From Conoideocrella luteorostrata (lineage: Eukaryota; Ascomycota; Sordariomycetes; Hypocreales; Clavicipitaceae): a DNA stretch of 64,000 nt. The notes beneath the pieces were generated by a model. The model was not told the origin of the DNA, made no database searches, and worked only from the letters and a program-made list of their open reading frames with translations. Shown piece by piece: positions 12,501 to 23,700 of this stretch. The stretch spans positions 1 to 64,000 of the forward strand of contig JASWJB010000057.1 in assembly GCA_032433595.1 (NCBI GenBank), written 5' to 3'. The number at the start of each line of letters is the position of its first letter. Positions within the stretch are counted from its first letter, which is position 1. The position numbers and the translations under genes are program-made.

Positions 12501-13345
12501 GTGTGCGACGAATGGTGAAAACTAGAGTTCGACTCTTGCCTGGACATGACAGCCGGGGAATATGGGCGAAAGGAGGCATTTGACGCATGGCGTGACATAT
12601 CAACTGACGTGCTGCCTACATGCCGGTGAGGAGGTGGTGCAGGAGGAGGCGCAGAGTCTCTATCAGAGGTACTGCCTTGATTCATCGCATAGCTTATGGA
12701 TGGCGCTGGCGACGGTGCTCGAGACCCATACCCATGGACTGGTGGTGGAGAAGGCACTCTGTCGATAGCATCATGGACAGATCTGTGGTAGGAGTTTGCC
12801 GAATTGTCTCTTTGACGTTGATGATGAGGCTTTGGTGTCGGAGTCGGTGCTGCAGCCAAAGCTGGGGCAGGAGCCGCCGCCGGCGGATCACGATATGATG
12901 TCGGCGTTTTTGCGGTAGTATAGTGAGGGGCTTTGGCATATGCCTCGAACGGCTTGCGGAAAGTTTTTGATTTGGCTGGCGTGTTCTTGGGACTAGGAGT
13001 GTTGCTCGCCGGTAGAGGGCTGACTGATCTGGTCATGGGACGGAACTCTTGAGGAAGAACCTCGACAAAATTAGAGGGAAAGGAGCCAATCGTCCTTCGA
13101 TCTCGATAAAGGCGACCAACCCACCATGAGCCATCGCCGGCGTTTAAGCATTCGATAAGATCCCCTTCCATGAATCCCAAGTCTCGTTTTGACTATTCGA
13201 GCGTTAGTTTTATGGTTCAAGACTCGTGCGGCGTTGCGTTCGAAATTCTCGCGATAGAGCGTCAACAAACCTCTCCTCCCCATGAATAGACGGCTCTACA
13301 CCAGCAAGGAAACTGTGGTGGGAGCGCAAGCGGTGCCGGCACCAT
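9542..13345 (-). CDS. CYK3: Cytokinesis protein Cyk3 (SH3 plus transglutaminase-like)
   Basis: Exons 13345-13271 and 13192-9542, intron 78 nt, give 1241 residues. The short first exon encodes MVPAPLALPPQ and then the start of an SH3 domain (AVYSWGGE), completed in exon 2 (GFMEGDLIECLNAGDGSWWV). A long disordered, Ser/Pro-rich middle follows. Around nucleotides 10990-10620 lies a transglutaminase-like core with the expected His (SNHWWNAV) and Asp (WRIIDC). By eye the position of the catalytic Cys holds Ala (ACAEEYA), so the fold is probably enzymatically dead, as described for Cyk3 proteins. Cyk3 acts at the division site, helping actomyosin ring closure and septum formation. The C-terminus ends in a conserved block, LADRTARWCVFAEW. 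Confidence 0.9.
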
Positions 13346-15017
13346 ATTGGCGGCGCAGGACCTCCTGAGCGAGATCAAGAGAAGAAATGTGCTTGTGTTG
13401 ATACAAGATTATGGCGATGTGTGGTGAGATTTGATACCGCCAAATGCAAAGGATATCACGATCCAGCCGTGACACCAGTCGCGACACCAGCCGTAAGAGC
13501 CGCAAATTTAATGTCCTTTGGGTGCTGACTTTGTTATAGTGTTTGGACAGAATAACATATAAAGAGCCCTTGACTAGCGGTAAAAAATGGACTCCTATCA
13601 ATTGACCATCGTTGTCGTGTTCACAATCAGAGTCGCGTCTCGAAAGTCGAACGAAGTGCCACACCCTTGGACAGCGAGAGCTACCAAACCTATGAGGTGC
13701 GAAGTATTGAAACCTAGATTTGGTGGAATGAAGCTCACTTGGAGTGACCAAAAAAAAAAGCGGTTGACAATGTGGAAATGTCTCTTGCTACGGTACTTTG
13801 GCCCAATGTGTCTGTCTACTGGTCAGTCACTTTGTCGGTCAGCCGCCAGACAACCCTTGGAGCATGGCAACGGCCACAGCGTCACCGATGGTTTGGATTG
13901 AGACGCAGGGGCCAGGCCGTAAGCTCCAACCCCAGCAGGTACATCAACAGAGGGGTAGTGGTTGCCACGACAACATGGCTTCACTTCCCCTGAAGGGGCG
14001 CCTAATTCACGCCCCAGTCGCGCTAAGAGCCGCAAATCGTAGGGAACCTGTCGACAGCCCATTGGAGGTTTTGTCCATTGATCTGTGATGTAATGAGAGC
14101 TTGTTGGGGACAGTGGTGTATATACAGCCTTTGGTCCGCATGAGCCTGTCCCGCAAAACAATGGAAGGTTCATGCAGACTCACCATTTACTCTAATGTAT
14201 ATACAATATAGCATGTATTGTAGGTCCTTGGCGTCGAATGATGCCTCGGAATCAACTAAAAGCTAACTTTCTCCGTAGGTCGGTGTCGGTAAATATCATT
14301 AGTCTCATGTGCCCTATGACTTAACTACGTAGATACCTAGCTAGGTACTGCCGCGGTCTGGCATGCGGCCGGTCGGCCGGACACGCCCATCAGCCAGGCA
14401 CCTGCAGCATTCTCCACGAAAGCACCATCAAACCAGCATGTAGTTTACTTACACAGCACCCCAACCTTTACAGCTGCCCTCCTCTTTTCCGTCGTCAACG
14501 CCATTAAAGACCATCTCACGATGCGAAAAAAAGACGGCGACGACGACGCAGCCTCTGTATTGTTTCCTTCCGCCAAGGTCGCATTGTCTCCCTGCCATCT
14601 TGAGACCCCACTAGCGAACCCCCAGCAAAACCCCCCGTCACAGCTATCCGAATCAGGAGATTTGTAAACAAAGCAAACTGGCGGGCGGACAAGACGGCCC
14701 AAGCTCCGAGCTCAGCCCTCTGCTGTCCCAGACAACGTCTACCGTCATTAAAGCAAATGGGCATCATCACCCTGGTCTAAATAATTAGCATCAGCTATTT
14801 TACTTGTCCGTGTGACCTGGCTCGCATCTCACTGCTTTTCTTCTTCCATAACTGCATTCGACATTTTCACACCTCGCAGTCGCTTCGTACGAAACAACTG
14901 CGTGCGCACTTCTGTCCTTGCCCTTAGGCGCCTTCACCGTTGGATACCGGCTCTCTCGCAACCAAAACGAGGTCATATTCATTTTAGAAGTGGCAAGTTG
15001 CATGACGGCGAGCCAAA
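13346..15017. other. Divergent intergenic region CYK3 / GCK kinase
   Basis: About 1.67 kb. It holds the two promoters, a perfect 14-bp palindrome (14334-14347) and a two-block motif present twice (about 13475-13507 and 14014-14037). Open frames here have no recognisable product. Confidence 0.5.
14334..14347. repeat. Perfect 14-bp palindrome TACCTAGCTAGGTA
   Basis: A self-complementary sequence about 670 bp upstream of the kinase start. Function unknown; it could be a dimeric factor site or chance. Confidence 0.8.
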
Positions 15018-17148
15018 ATGGCAGACGAGGGCGTTGCAGAGCACTATCAAGTCTTGGAGGAGCTTGGTCGTAAGTACATATTTGCTCTGGTCCATTCGCA
15101 GGACGCGGTTTTGGGTCGATGAACGATTCGAGTTCAGATTTCTCAAACTGACGCAACAATAGGTGGAAGTTTCGGTGTTGTATACAAAGGCATTGAGAAA
15201 GCGACAGGTGAAACGGTGGCTATTAAACATGTATGTTGCCCTGGCGCAGAAGCAGAATGCCTCATATCTAACAGAGTGTTTCTTAAACAGATCGATCTCG
15301 AGTCCAACGACGACGACATTCAAGATATCCAAGCGGAAATAGCCGTCCTCAGCACATGTGCGAGCCAATACGTGACCCAATACAAGGGATCATTCCTTCG
15401 AGGGCACAAACTCTGGATTGTCATGGAGTACCTTGGCGGTGGTTCCTGTCTCGACTTGGTACGTTCCCGATGCATTTAACCGATGCATGGCACCAATTTA
15501 TATTCAATGCGCAGGACACGGAGCTAACTATGGGCTGCAGCTGAAACCTGCCAACTTTAGCGAAACACATATTGCCGTCGTTTGCCGCGAGCTCCTGTTG
15601 GGAATACGGTACCTTCACACAGAAGGCAAAATACACCGAGATATAAAAGCCGCAAATGTTTTACTATCCGAGACTGGTAAGGTCAAGCTGGCCGACTTTG
15701 GCGTAGCCGCCCAATTAACCAACATTAAGTCGCAACGTAATACCTTTGTTGGCACCCCATTCTGGATGGCGCCAGAAGTAATCCAGCAAGATGGCTACAG
15801 CTTCAAGGCAGACATCTGGTCTCTAGGTATCACAGCCATGGAAATGGCCAATGGCGAACCGCCACTATGCCACATTCATCCTATGAAAGTGCTTTTTCAA
15901 ATCCCAAAGAATTCGCCGCCCAAGTTAGAGGGAGACTTCAGCAGAGACTTTAAAGACTTTGTGGCTCAGTGTCTTACCAAGGATTACGATCGCAGACCTT
16001 CTGCAAAGGATTTACTAAAGCATCGTTTTATTCGCAGTGCAGGAAAGGTTGAGGCTTTACAAGAGCTCATTGCCCGACGACAGATGTGGGATGCCAACCA
16101 GAATCGACAACGGCACCCCATCTATTATCAAGAAACCTTACAAACGATTTCACCAAAGGATGAACAGCAAGAATGGACATTTGATACCGTCAAATCCATC
16201 GCCGTCAATCAACCGAAGAGACCAACTGTCAAACATCGTAAGCCTTCATCAATGCTGGCGACGGAAGAGGGCCTTCGGAAACTTGATATCGCCGAAGGGC
16301 CGCTGGGTCCTTCCTCACCAGCACTCGGCACAATTCGCAAGTCCACTGTTCGTCGCACTCCTTCAATCATCCAAGCCAACTCGGTTCGATCCAGCGGGTC
16401 ACCTCGTCCTATACCTGCGCCGAAGAAGCCGTTGCAGCCCGATATGTCCTTTGGAAATTCGGGATCAACTATGCGCCTTTTCCGACGAGTTCCTTCAGAT
16501 AGCTCTACTAACGGCCAATCGGGACGCCCGGCGTCACCCGACGATGTTTTCTGCGATGAAAACCTCCCTCCTCTTATTGCATCTCCAGTAGAGCCCTATG
16601 GAAAGGAAGCTGTTCTTGGCAGACGCCTATACAACAAAGCTGTTGAGCCTACGCTGGCCGAGTTGCACGCCCAAACGTCTGCCATGCAGAAGCGTGAGGC
16701 ACTGGGTAGATTGTCAGATGCATTTGCAGCTCTGGATGCAGTAGACCCAGAAGGGGCATATCATCTTATGAGCAACATGATTGCGTCAATGTCACAAGAT
16801 AATAAGCTAAATTCTTCATTGCTACGACAGCCCCTGCAGAAAATTCCTGATAACGGAACGCCTCAGGGAACTGTCATTATCAAAAGCTCTACCCCAGCGT
16901 TAGTCAGTCCTACCAAACTAGTGCTCAGCTCGAACAACCCACACCTCAAGAGTCATAGGCGACGGCAGAGCGAGTCCCCGAGACTCAGTTTAACCGACAA
17001 GGAACTAGAGAGAGAGCGATCAATGCTCCTTGAGGAAAAGTATCCTGGTCGTGATCCACGAAGTGGTATGGAACACTGCAAACAGCTATCCGATGTTCTC
17101 TACCAGCGATGGTCGGAAAACCTCCGAATACGGTGGCCAGCTGTATAA
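15018..17148 (+). CDS. Germinal-centre kinase (GCK-III; Mst3/Sid1-related)
   Basis: Exons 15018-15069, 15163-15230, 15291-15458 and 15541-17148 give 631 residues. The kinase domain occupies about residues 10-265: glycine loop [11 protein letters not shown], catalytic Lys in VAIKH (residue 39), HRDIKAAN (128-135), DFG (148-150) and the Ste20-family signature [20 protein letters not shown]. The close match to vertebrate Mst3/YSK1 and Dictyostelium severin kinase across this domain places it in GCK subfamily III. Fungal members include Sid1/SepL of the septation network and Mst-1; I cannot tell which from sequence alone. The long C-terminal half is Ser/Pro-rich and presumably regulatory. The neighbouring divergent gene, CYK3, also serves cytokinesis, which fits a septation role but does not prove it. 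Confidence 0.9.
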
Positions 17149-17872
17149 CATATAAGTTCATTACAATGGTAAAGAATTCAACGGGGAGATGGCTGCCCTT
17201 GATTATATCTGGCAAGGTGAAGGATTATTTTCCCGTTTTGTGTCATTTCTCTGTTTTTGTCCTTCTCCAGCCTGTTTCTTTTCTTTTCTTTTTTTTTTGG
17301 GCATGAATACCCTTTGGAGTGTAAGAATTGGTGTGGGCGAGGGCATCTGCCTTGTCTGTTTGCTTGTTGTATAGTCGGTTCTAGAACACAAAAGGTGCTG
17401 GTTGCAGAAGCAAAAAGCATGTTCTGTTTGGTTAAGAGACATGAAAGGCAGGAAACATGCGTCTTGATAATCATGGGGGATGGGTGGAGATATATCACAT
17501 GCATTCCATCACTGAATATTAGCGAGGTTTTTGAGATAAGGGCATTCATGGCTGCTGTGCGGATAATCGTACACTGATGGTCTCTATTTGGTAAGTTTCG
17601 GGCATTGTTGCTTCTGTTGGACTCTTGGTGTGTTCTACCCAGTTTCCAATGGATAATGGCGTTTGGAAATTGGGATCATTTCTTGAAATTTTGCGCAAAT
17701 GATTTGTCTCTGTAGGTAGATCTGGGTGTATATCGCCACGTGCGAAGTAAATGGAATTAAAAGTGACACACGAAATTACTTGCGATTGCCATTTCGTTTT
17801 GGAAACCGTGATGTTGATGTCAACGGTCAGCGATGGATTTTTTTCAAAAAGGACAACAGTCAAAGCATGGGG
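17149..17872. other. Convergent 3' flanks of kinase and RAI1
   Basis: About 720 bp between two stop codons, with a T-rich tract near 17280-17300. No gene recognised. Confidence 0.5.
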
Positions 17873-19452
17873 TTATACCTCCGGACTCGGGCCTAGTGCC
17901 AGCTTGATTCTCCAATTTTTGAACTCATCCGATAATATCTCTCCATGTCCCGTTTCTTCTACTCTGAATACCTCGACGACTTCTGACCCTGGTTGTCGAC
18001 GTATCCTCCAAACGCCCTCGTCGGAAACTGTCTTTCTAAGCCCTGCAATACGTTTAGCCCCTACAATCACTACATCATCATCGAACATTCCAATTTAACA
18101 GCATGAGAACTCACATTCAAGAAACTCTCCCGCAAAATTGACACACATGTCAGCATTCCACTTCGCGCCTTGTCTCGAATTCACCGTCTGCGGAATATTC
18201 TGCGTCTCCATGTCCTTGACCTCGAGTAATATACCATCCCACGTGCGGAAACCAACAATAATCTTGGGGACGCCTAGCAAAAACGACTGGATCCAGAACT
18301 TCATGAGTTTGCGGTGAAAGTTGTCCATGTCGCGATCGGAGCGTATCTCAGCAGAGGTTTTGAGTTCGACCCAGTTGATGGGTTGGCCGGGCTGAGGCCT
18401 TGTATCCCATACTAAGACCATGGTGTTAGGACAATACCGATGGGGGAAACGGAGGGCCTCGTACTGGCATCAACTTCGCCGCCTAAACAGAGGACTGTGC
18501 TACCAATTCCGGTGCGGACAACAGAGCAGTATTGTTCTTTGTTGTTGACAACTTGGTTTTCGCGATTCTCGATAAACTCTCTAGATGTTTCATCCCAGGT
18601 TTTGGGGAGGGTAGATAGGGTTTCGAATTTATAACCTGTGAGGAATGGCTGGTAAGCAAGTTCACTGAAGAAATATTCCTGTCGGGGAGAGCACGTATTA
18701 CCCCAGTATTGCATGACTTCGAGGGGAGGGCCCCGTCTGGAGCCCCTTCGGCTATCTTTGAGCCTTGATTGGACCTTGTTGTCGTGGTTCTCTTCGATGA
18801 ACCTAACTATCGTAAGTGAGGGACATTTGAGGGAGCAAGCAGCTCCGCTTACAAGCAATCCTGGGCTTTGTTAGTCGATGAGGAATATAGAGGCGGCCAC
18901 AGGAAGTACCTGGTATAAAGTAGCATTCATCTCAAACCTGTGATCATGTTAGGGAACAAGCTCTTCTACGCGTGTGATTAACACCCACCCATCTTGTTGT
19001 TCGAATGGCGCGGCCATAATCTGAACATGTCAGTTTCATCCCATAATTTGTAAGCCAGAGGCTAAAACACACCTTGGTCATCATTCCCCTCCACGTGACG
19101 ACATTCGCATCAATCTTCTTTCCTGTGTCCTTCTCATGCGCCATGACCGTCTTCAGTAAGCCATCTAAATGCTCGTCCCCAGAGTCATCCAGCTTCTGGA
19201 ACGAGTCGTAGCCCTTTGACAAGTCTGCTCCCAGCTGAGGTGTGTAGTAGTACTTGATGGACGAGTCATCGAGGCGAAACTCATGGTTTTCATCATACGA
19301 AAAGCAGGCGAATTCCTATTTTATGACGATGAGGCGAATTACGCATGGTGGGGGAGTAGCATATCGCGGTGAAACCTTACCTTTGGTCTTTTCACAGGCT
19401 GGCTTTGACCTGCGAACCTACCTATTGGTTGTATTGAAAAGTTGGCGGCCAT
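17873..19452 (-). CDS. RAI1: Decapping nuclease Rai1 (DXO family)
   Basis: Eight exons: 19452-19381, 19315-19073, 19020-18989, 18937-18910, 18860-18853, 18802-18465, 18411-18115 and 18042-17873, together 395 residues. The spliced protein starts MAANFSIQPIGRFAGQ and includes VTWRGMMTK, QYCSVVRTGIG, GEVDA (236-240), WVELKTSAEIRSDRDMD (Glu256, Lys258) and SFLLGVPKIIVGFR. These are the acidic metal-binding and catalytic motifs of the Rai1/DXO family, which removes incomplete or non-canonical 5' caps in the nucleus and, in yeast, stabilises the exonuclease Rat1. The fifth exon is only 8 nt (GATTGCTT); without it the QDCLFIEENH junction would be lost. Divergent from the HDA1-complex gene. Confidence 0.93.
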
Positions 19453-20758
19453 GATATGTGGGTGTGTGGACTGCCGTGCCACTTTGGGTGTGTTATGACA
19501 ACGCGATGAATGGCTTGTTGAGCAAAACCATCGACGAAGAAGAGCCTATCTCGAGTTGGTTTGAAAGCACTCGCTTACGCATAAGATAAGGGATTTTGAC
19601 AATCAAGCCATGTTGTAGAGGCAGGTTATATGGGGGAAGCAGGGGGATTGGTTAGTCGAATCCGCTTGTCGGCTTCTACTGCTGTTGTTGTCGTGATGGT
19701 GAATGGAAATGAGTTTAGTGTTCTCTTTTGGTGGAACTCTGGTACCCATCAGCGCATGCTTCTAAGAGGCAAAGCGAGGCATGGCTGCAGCCGTCACGTA
19801 CAACATGTCCCGATGGCCCATTCATGCTCGCAGCGTATAGCGGGTCAAAGAGGTTAAATACCCCATGAAATGTCGGGCTTTAAACTTGTTGTTTAAGAGG
19901 CACATTAGTTCGTCATGCGACAAAGTACGAAGTACTTCCCAGCATTTACGCCTGATCCCCTCCCTAAGTCACATGAGCAGCCGGAAGATCTGAACCAAGA
20001 ATTATCAGCCAAGGCACAGCATAAAATAGCTATTGTGAAAAATTGTGCGCTTCTCTCTATCCGACGTTGATGTGTAATATGGTACTCCGTACAGAAGAAT
20101 CACTTTATAGTAGCCATACAAGCAGTCGTCGCCCTTCGCCCTAGGTTCGTACTGCTAGGGTTTTTAGGCGGGCAGGCGGGTGTTCTCCGCTGTGCCATCT
20201 GCCCCAGCTCTGGGCAAATACCGAGTAACTAACTAGTCAGGCCGTATTCTCAAGAAGAGGTGCAAACACAACCAAACTCTTTCCACATGTTACGATGCAC
20301 CGCCTTTCTTCCTTCACTACTCACAAAGATTACAGCCACTCTATGCGCCTCGATATTTCATGCGCTTCGAGCCCCCTTGATCTTACATTCACCTGGCCCA
20401 AGAGCCTTCTTTTCTTGCATACCGCTAACTGACTCCTCCGTACTCCGTGCGCTCCCTGCCTTCAAGCGAGACGCTGCAGCCAACAAACGCCCACGTGATC
20501 CCGCCACTACGCATCACTCCCAGGCTTGCCGTCACCGGCGTGGGGTCAAGTTGGTCCTGTTACGGTTTTCAGTGTCAGCCTTGTTTCTAGGCGCGCCGCG
20601 CGGATCGACTTACATCGACCGCTCACTCTGAGACGCTTTTGCGCCAAACGAGATCGCCAGTCACCTGGCATTTGTGTGACTTCAGACTCGGCGGAAGTCA
20701 TACAATCAACCGCCGGGCACTTCGAAACCAGCCCGACCCGTCGTTTACAGCTAGGTCA
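19453..20758. other. Divergent intergenic region RAI1 / HDA1-complex gene
   Basis: About 1.3 kb containing both promoters and one exact TACTCCGTA motif (20083), plus a near copy at about 20436. Open frames found here carry no recognisable domain. Confidence 0.5.
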
Positions 20759-23700
20759 ATGCCCAGTCGACGACGACGGCAACCTCGCACATCGAAGTCG
20801 CGGAAGCCGGCGTCCACGCCAGACGACGACTGGTTTACAATTAGGGGCGTCCTTGACGAAAGGATAGTAAATGGTTGTATTGAATATTTGGTGGACTGGG
20901 ACGACAGTAAAACCACAGGCGAGGCGTATTCTCCGACCTGGGTATGTTTCGGCACACCATGTATGTTGCTAGCCGTGCACCCATGCTAACTTGGTGCTGT
21001 GTATAAGAGTCGCGAGGTTACGGACGAGGCCCTGCAAGAGTGGAAGCAGACAATCGCATCGCGCACGGAGGGAAAAGGGGTACAAGCTAGCCAAGACATT
21101 CAAGGCAGTCAAGAGAGCCAAGGCAGTCAAGGCAGTCAAGGCAGTCAAGAGAGCAAAGGCAGTCAAGAGAGCCAAGGCAGTCAAGAGGGCCAAGGCAGTC
21201 AAGAGAGCCAAGGCAGTCAAGAGAGCCAAGGCAGTCAAGAGAGCCAAGGCAGTCAAGAGAGCCAAGGCAGTCAAGAGAGCCAAGGCAGTCAAGAGAGCCA
21301 AGGCAGTCAAGAGAGCCAAGGCAGTCAAGACAGTCAACTTCCTCGGCAATTCAAGTCGGGGCACATACAGAGATCCCAGCCCGCTGGTTCGTCTAATATC
21401 ACAGGTCGTCGACAACGGTCCACTACTATTTCACAGGACAACGACCGCCCACATAAGGCTCTCAAGGCTACGCACAGCGGGACTCCTTCCGAAGAGCCTG
21501 TTCCGTCTATAGTGTCTCCATCTTCTTCTGATAGCGCCGTAAGCGTTCAGGGTTCTGGAACGACGGGCCTCGACTGCTTCACTCAACGAGACTTCGATGG
21601 TCCCCATTCTCAACAGCTTGTGATTGAGCTTCACAAAAATTCTCCGCTTGACTTGTCTGAGTATACCAGTCAAAAAAGTACACAGAGCAGCGGCAAGTCG
21701 TCTCAGTCGGTTGCGGAGCTAGAAGATCAAGATCAGCGATTTATATTTGCTTCCCAACTCAGTCGTCAGACTATCCCGGATTCTCAGGAACCTTCTGGGC
21801 AGACTTGGTCTGTGGATATCCCAAATACTGAGCTTTCTGCCTCGCCAAGTGAACGATCTGAAACTCAGACGCAAGTACGAACCGAGCCCTCTCACTCTGA
21901 TTCCAGGCGGCGGCTAGCCTCTTCTGCTCCGGGTGCTGGTAGTGATAAGCAAACTGAACAGCCTCAAGTACAATCCAACGGTCCCGACATCCCATCCCGC
22001 CAACTTAGTGAAGCTCAATCACTTAGTATTGCCAGCCAAGAATTCAACTTAACGACACCTGCAACCAAGCCTCACTCTGGGGCCCAGTCTCCCGGAGGAG
22101 GCATCGATCCGGCTGTTGTGGCGGCCACTAGCCCTGTTTTCTTGTCCCAGCTCCCATTAGAAGCTGTTTTTGATCTTCCGGACAGCTCACGTAGCCGGCC
22201 GCAGGACTCTCCATCCAGGAGTGCAATTGCTGAGACCCCATCGAACCACAGGCGTAATTCTGCCAATTCATCTCGTATTACCGTTTGCCGTGCAGAGTCT
22301 CAGGACGCTCAAGTGGTACAGATTGATCCCTTTGTTTCTCATGTAAGGGCCTTCACCGATAGCCACGATACTGGAATCGACGGCACCTCAAACGACACAT
22401 TCTCGAACAACGCACACCTCACTTCGCCTCTGCAGGCTTCCCACACGCTGACACAGTCTTTACAGTCTTTGCAGGAGCTTCTTCATTCGTCTGTGGCTAT
22501 GAACAATCAAGGAGCAGCCCAGTCGTCAAATACGGCGCCAAGATCATCTGCTGTAGACGAACTGAGCCAAATTTTCAATTTAGATAAGATTATAACCCAA
22601 GAATCTCAACCACATAATCAAAAATCACTTTCAATAAATCTTCCCGATCATTCCGAAACTCACGCATCGAACCCAAATGTGCGAGAACAACAAAAGGAGC
22701 AGAAACAACATCAGCACCAGCAGAACCAGCAGCACCAGCAGCACCAGCAACTGCCGCCACCGCAGGAACATCAACCTCTAGCAGACCAACCTGCTAATCG
22801 TCAAAAGGATCACACAGCACCTGTATTCTCTGGGACCTCTCAACCATCTGCGGTTGAGTCGCTACAAAGCATTGTCAATGCAATTTTTGATGAGCCAGAT
22901 GCACCGGTCTCTGGTACTATAATGCCGGATACACTACATAATCCTGGACCACCGACTGTGTCTTTAGCTGACATAACAAATCAGCCTAGTCTTCAGGGTG
23001 CAGCGCTGCCGTTAATGCCATCCCTTCTTCCCCACAACGAACAACAACCAGCCGACTTCCAAAGCTCTGGCAATTCTGTTTCAATGGGACAACCTCAGCC
23101 TGATCAAGAGCTTAATGATGACTCTAGCGAAACCTCTCAAGACCCTATTACGTTGAGGCATATTATTACATTGCCCTTTCAGGCAAGCTTGAGGCCATTG
23201 TACGACGATACCCTACTAGCATCCAAAGCAGAGGTGACGCAATTTGGCGCTATTTTTAACAGTAAAGACTATATTGAACCAGACCCAGCCCTTGTTGCAA
23301 AAATAGACCGAGCCTTCAGTCGGTTACATAACATTTGCGATTACCCCCCTGACGCGGTCGGAAGCGTTCTGGAGGAGTTGCCATCCAATCAACTTATCAA
23401 ATATTGTTGTGATGCAAATCCGAAGTTTAGTTTTATTTATGAACTTCTGAAAGGACTATGCAAAGAGACTCGTGTCTTGATTGTGGCTAGGACTATCGAA
23501 CTTCTGAGACTTCTGTATCGTCTCACCGAATCGTTGGAAATTGAGTGTGTCTGCAGAGATATTGGGAAGTTGAAGAGCGATTTTGCCACTTCCATTGCTA
23601 GAGTCACTCTCATCCTCCCTGAAATGAATGTGGATGAAGACGAATTCGATGTTGTGATTGGATATGATCACTCGTTTGGCAGCTCGATCATTGGCAAGAA

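Noticed and set aside
21101..21334. Regular repeats that could suggest a CRISPR array
   Set aside because: Units are contiguous, 18 bp, without unique spacers, and lie in frame within a eukaryotic gene.
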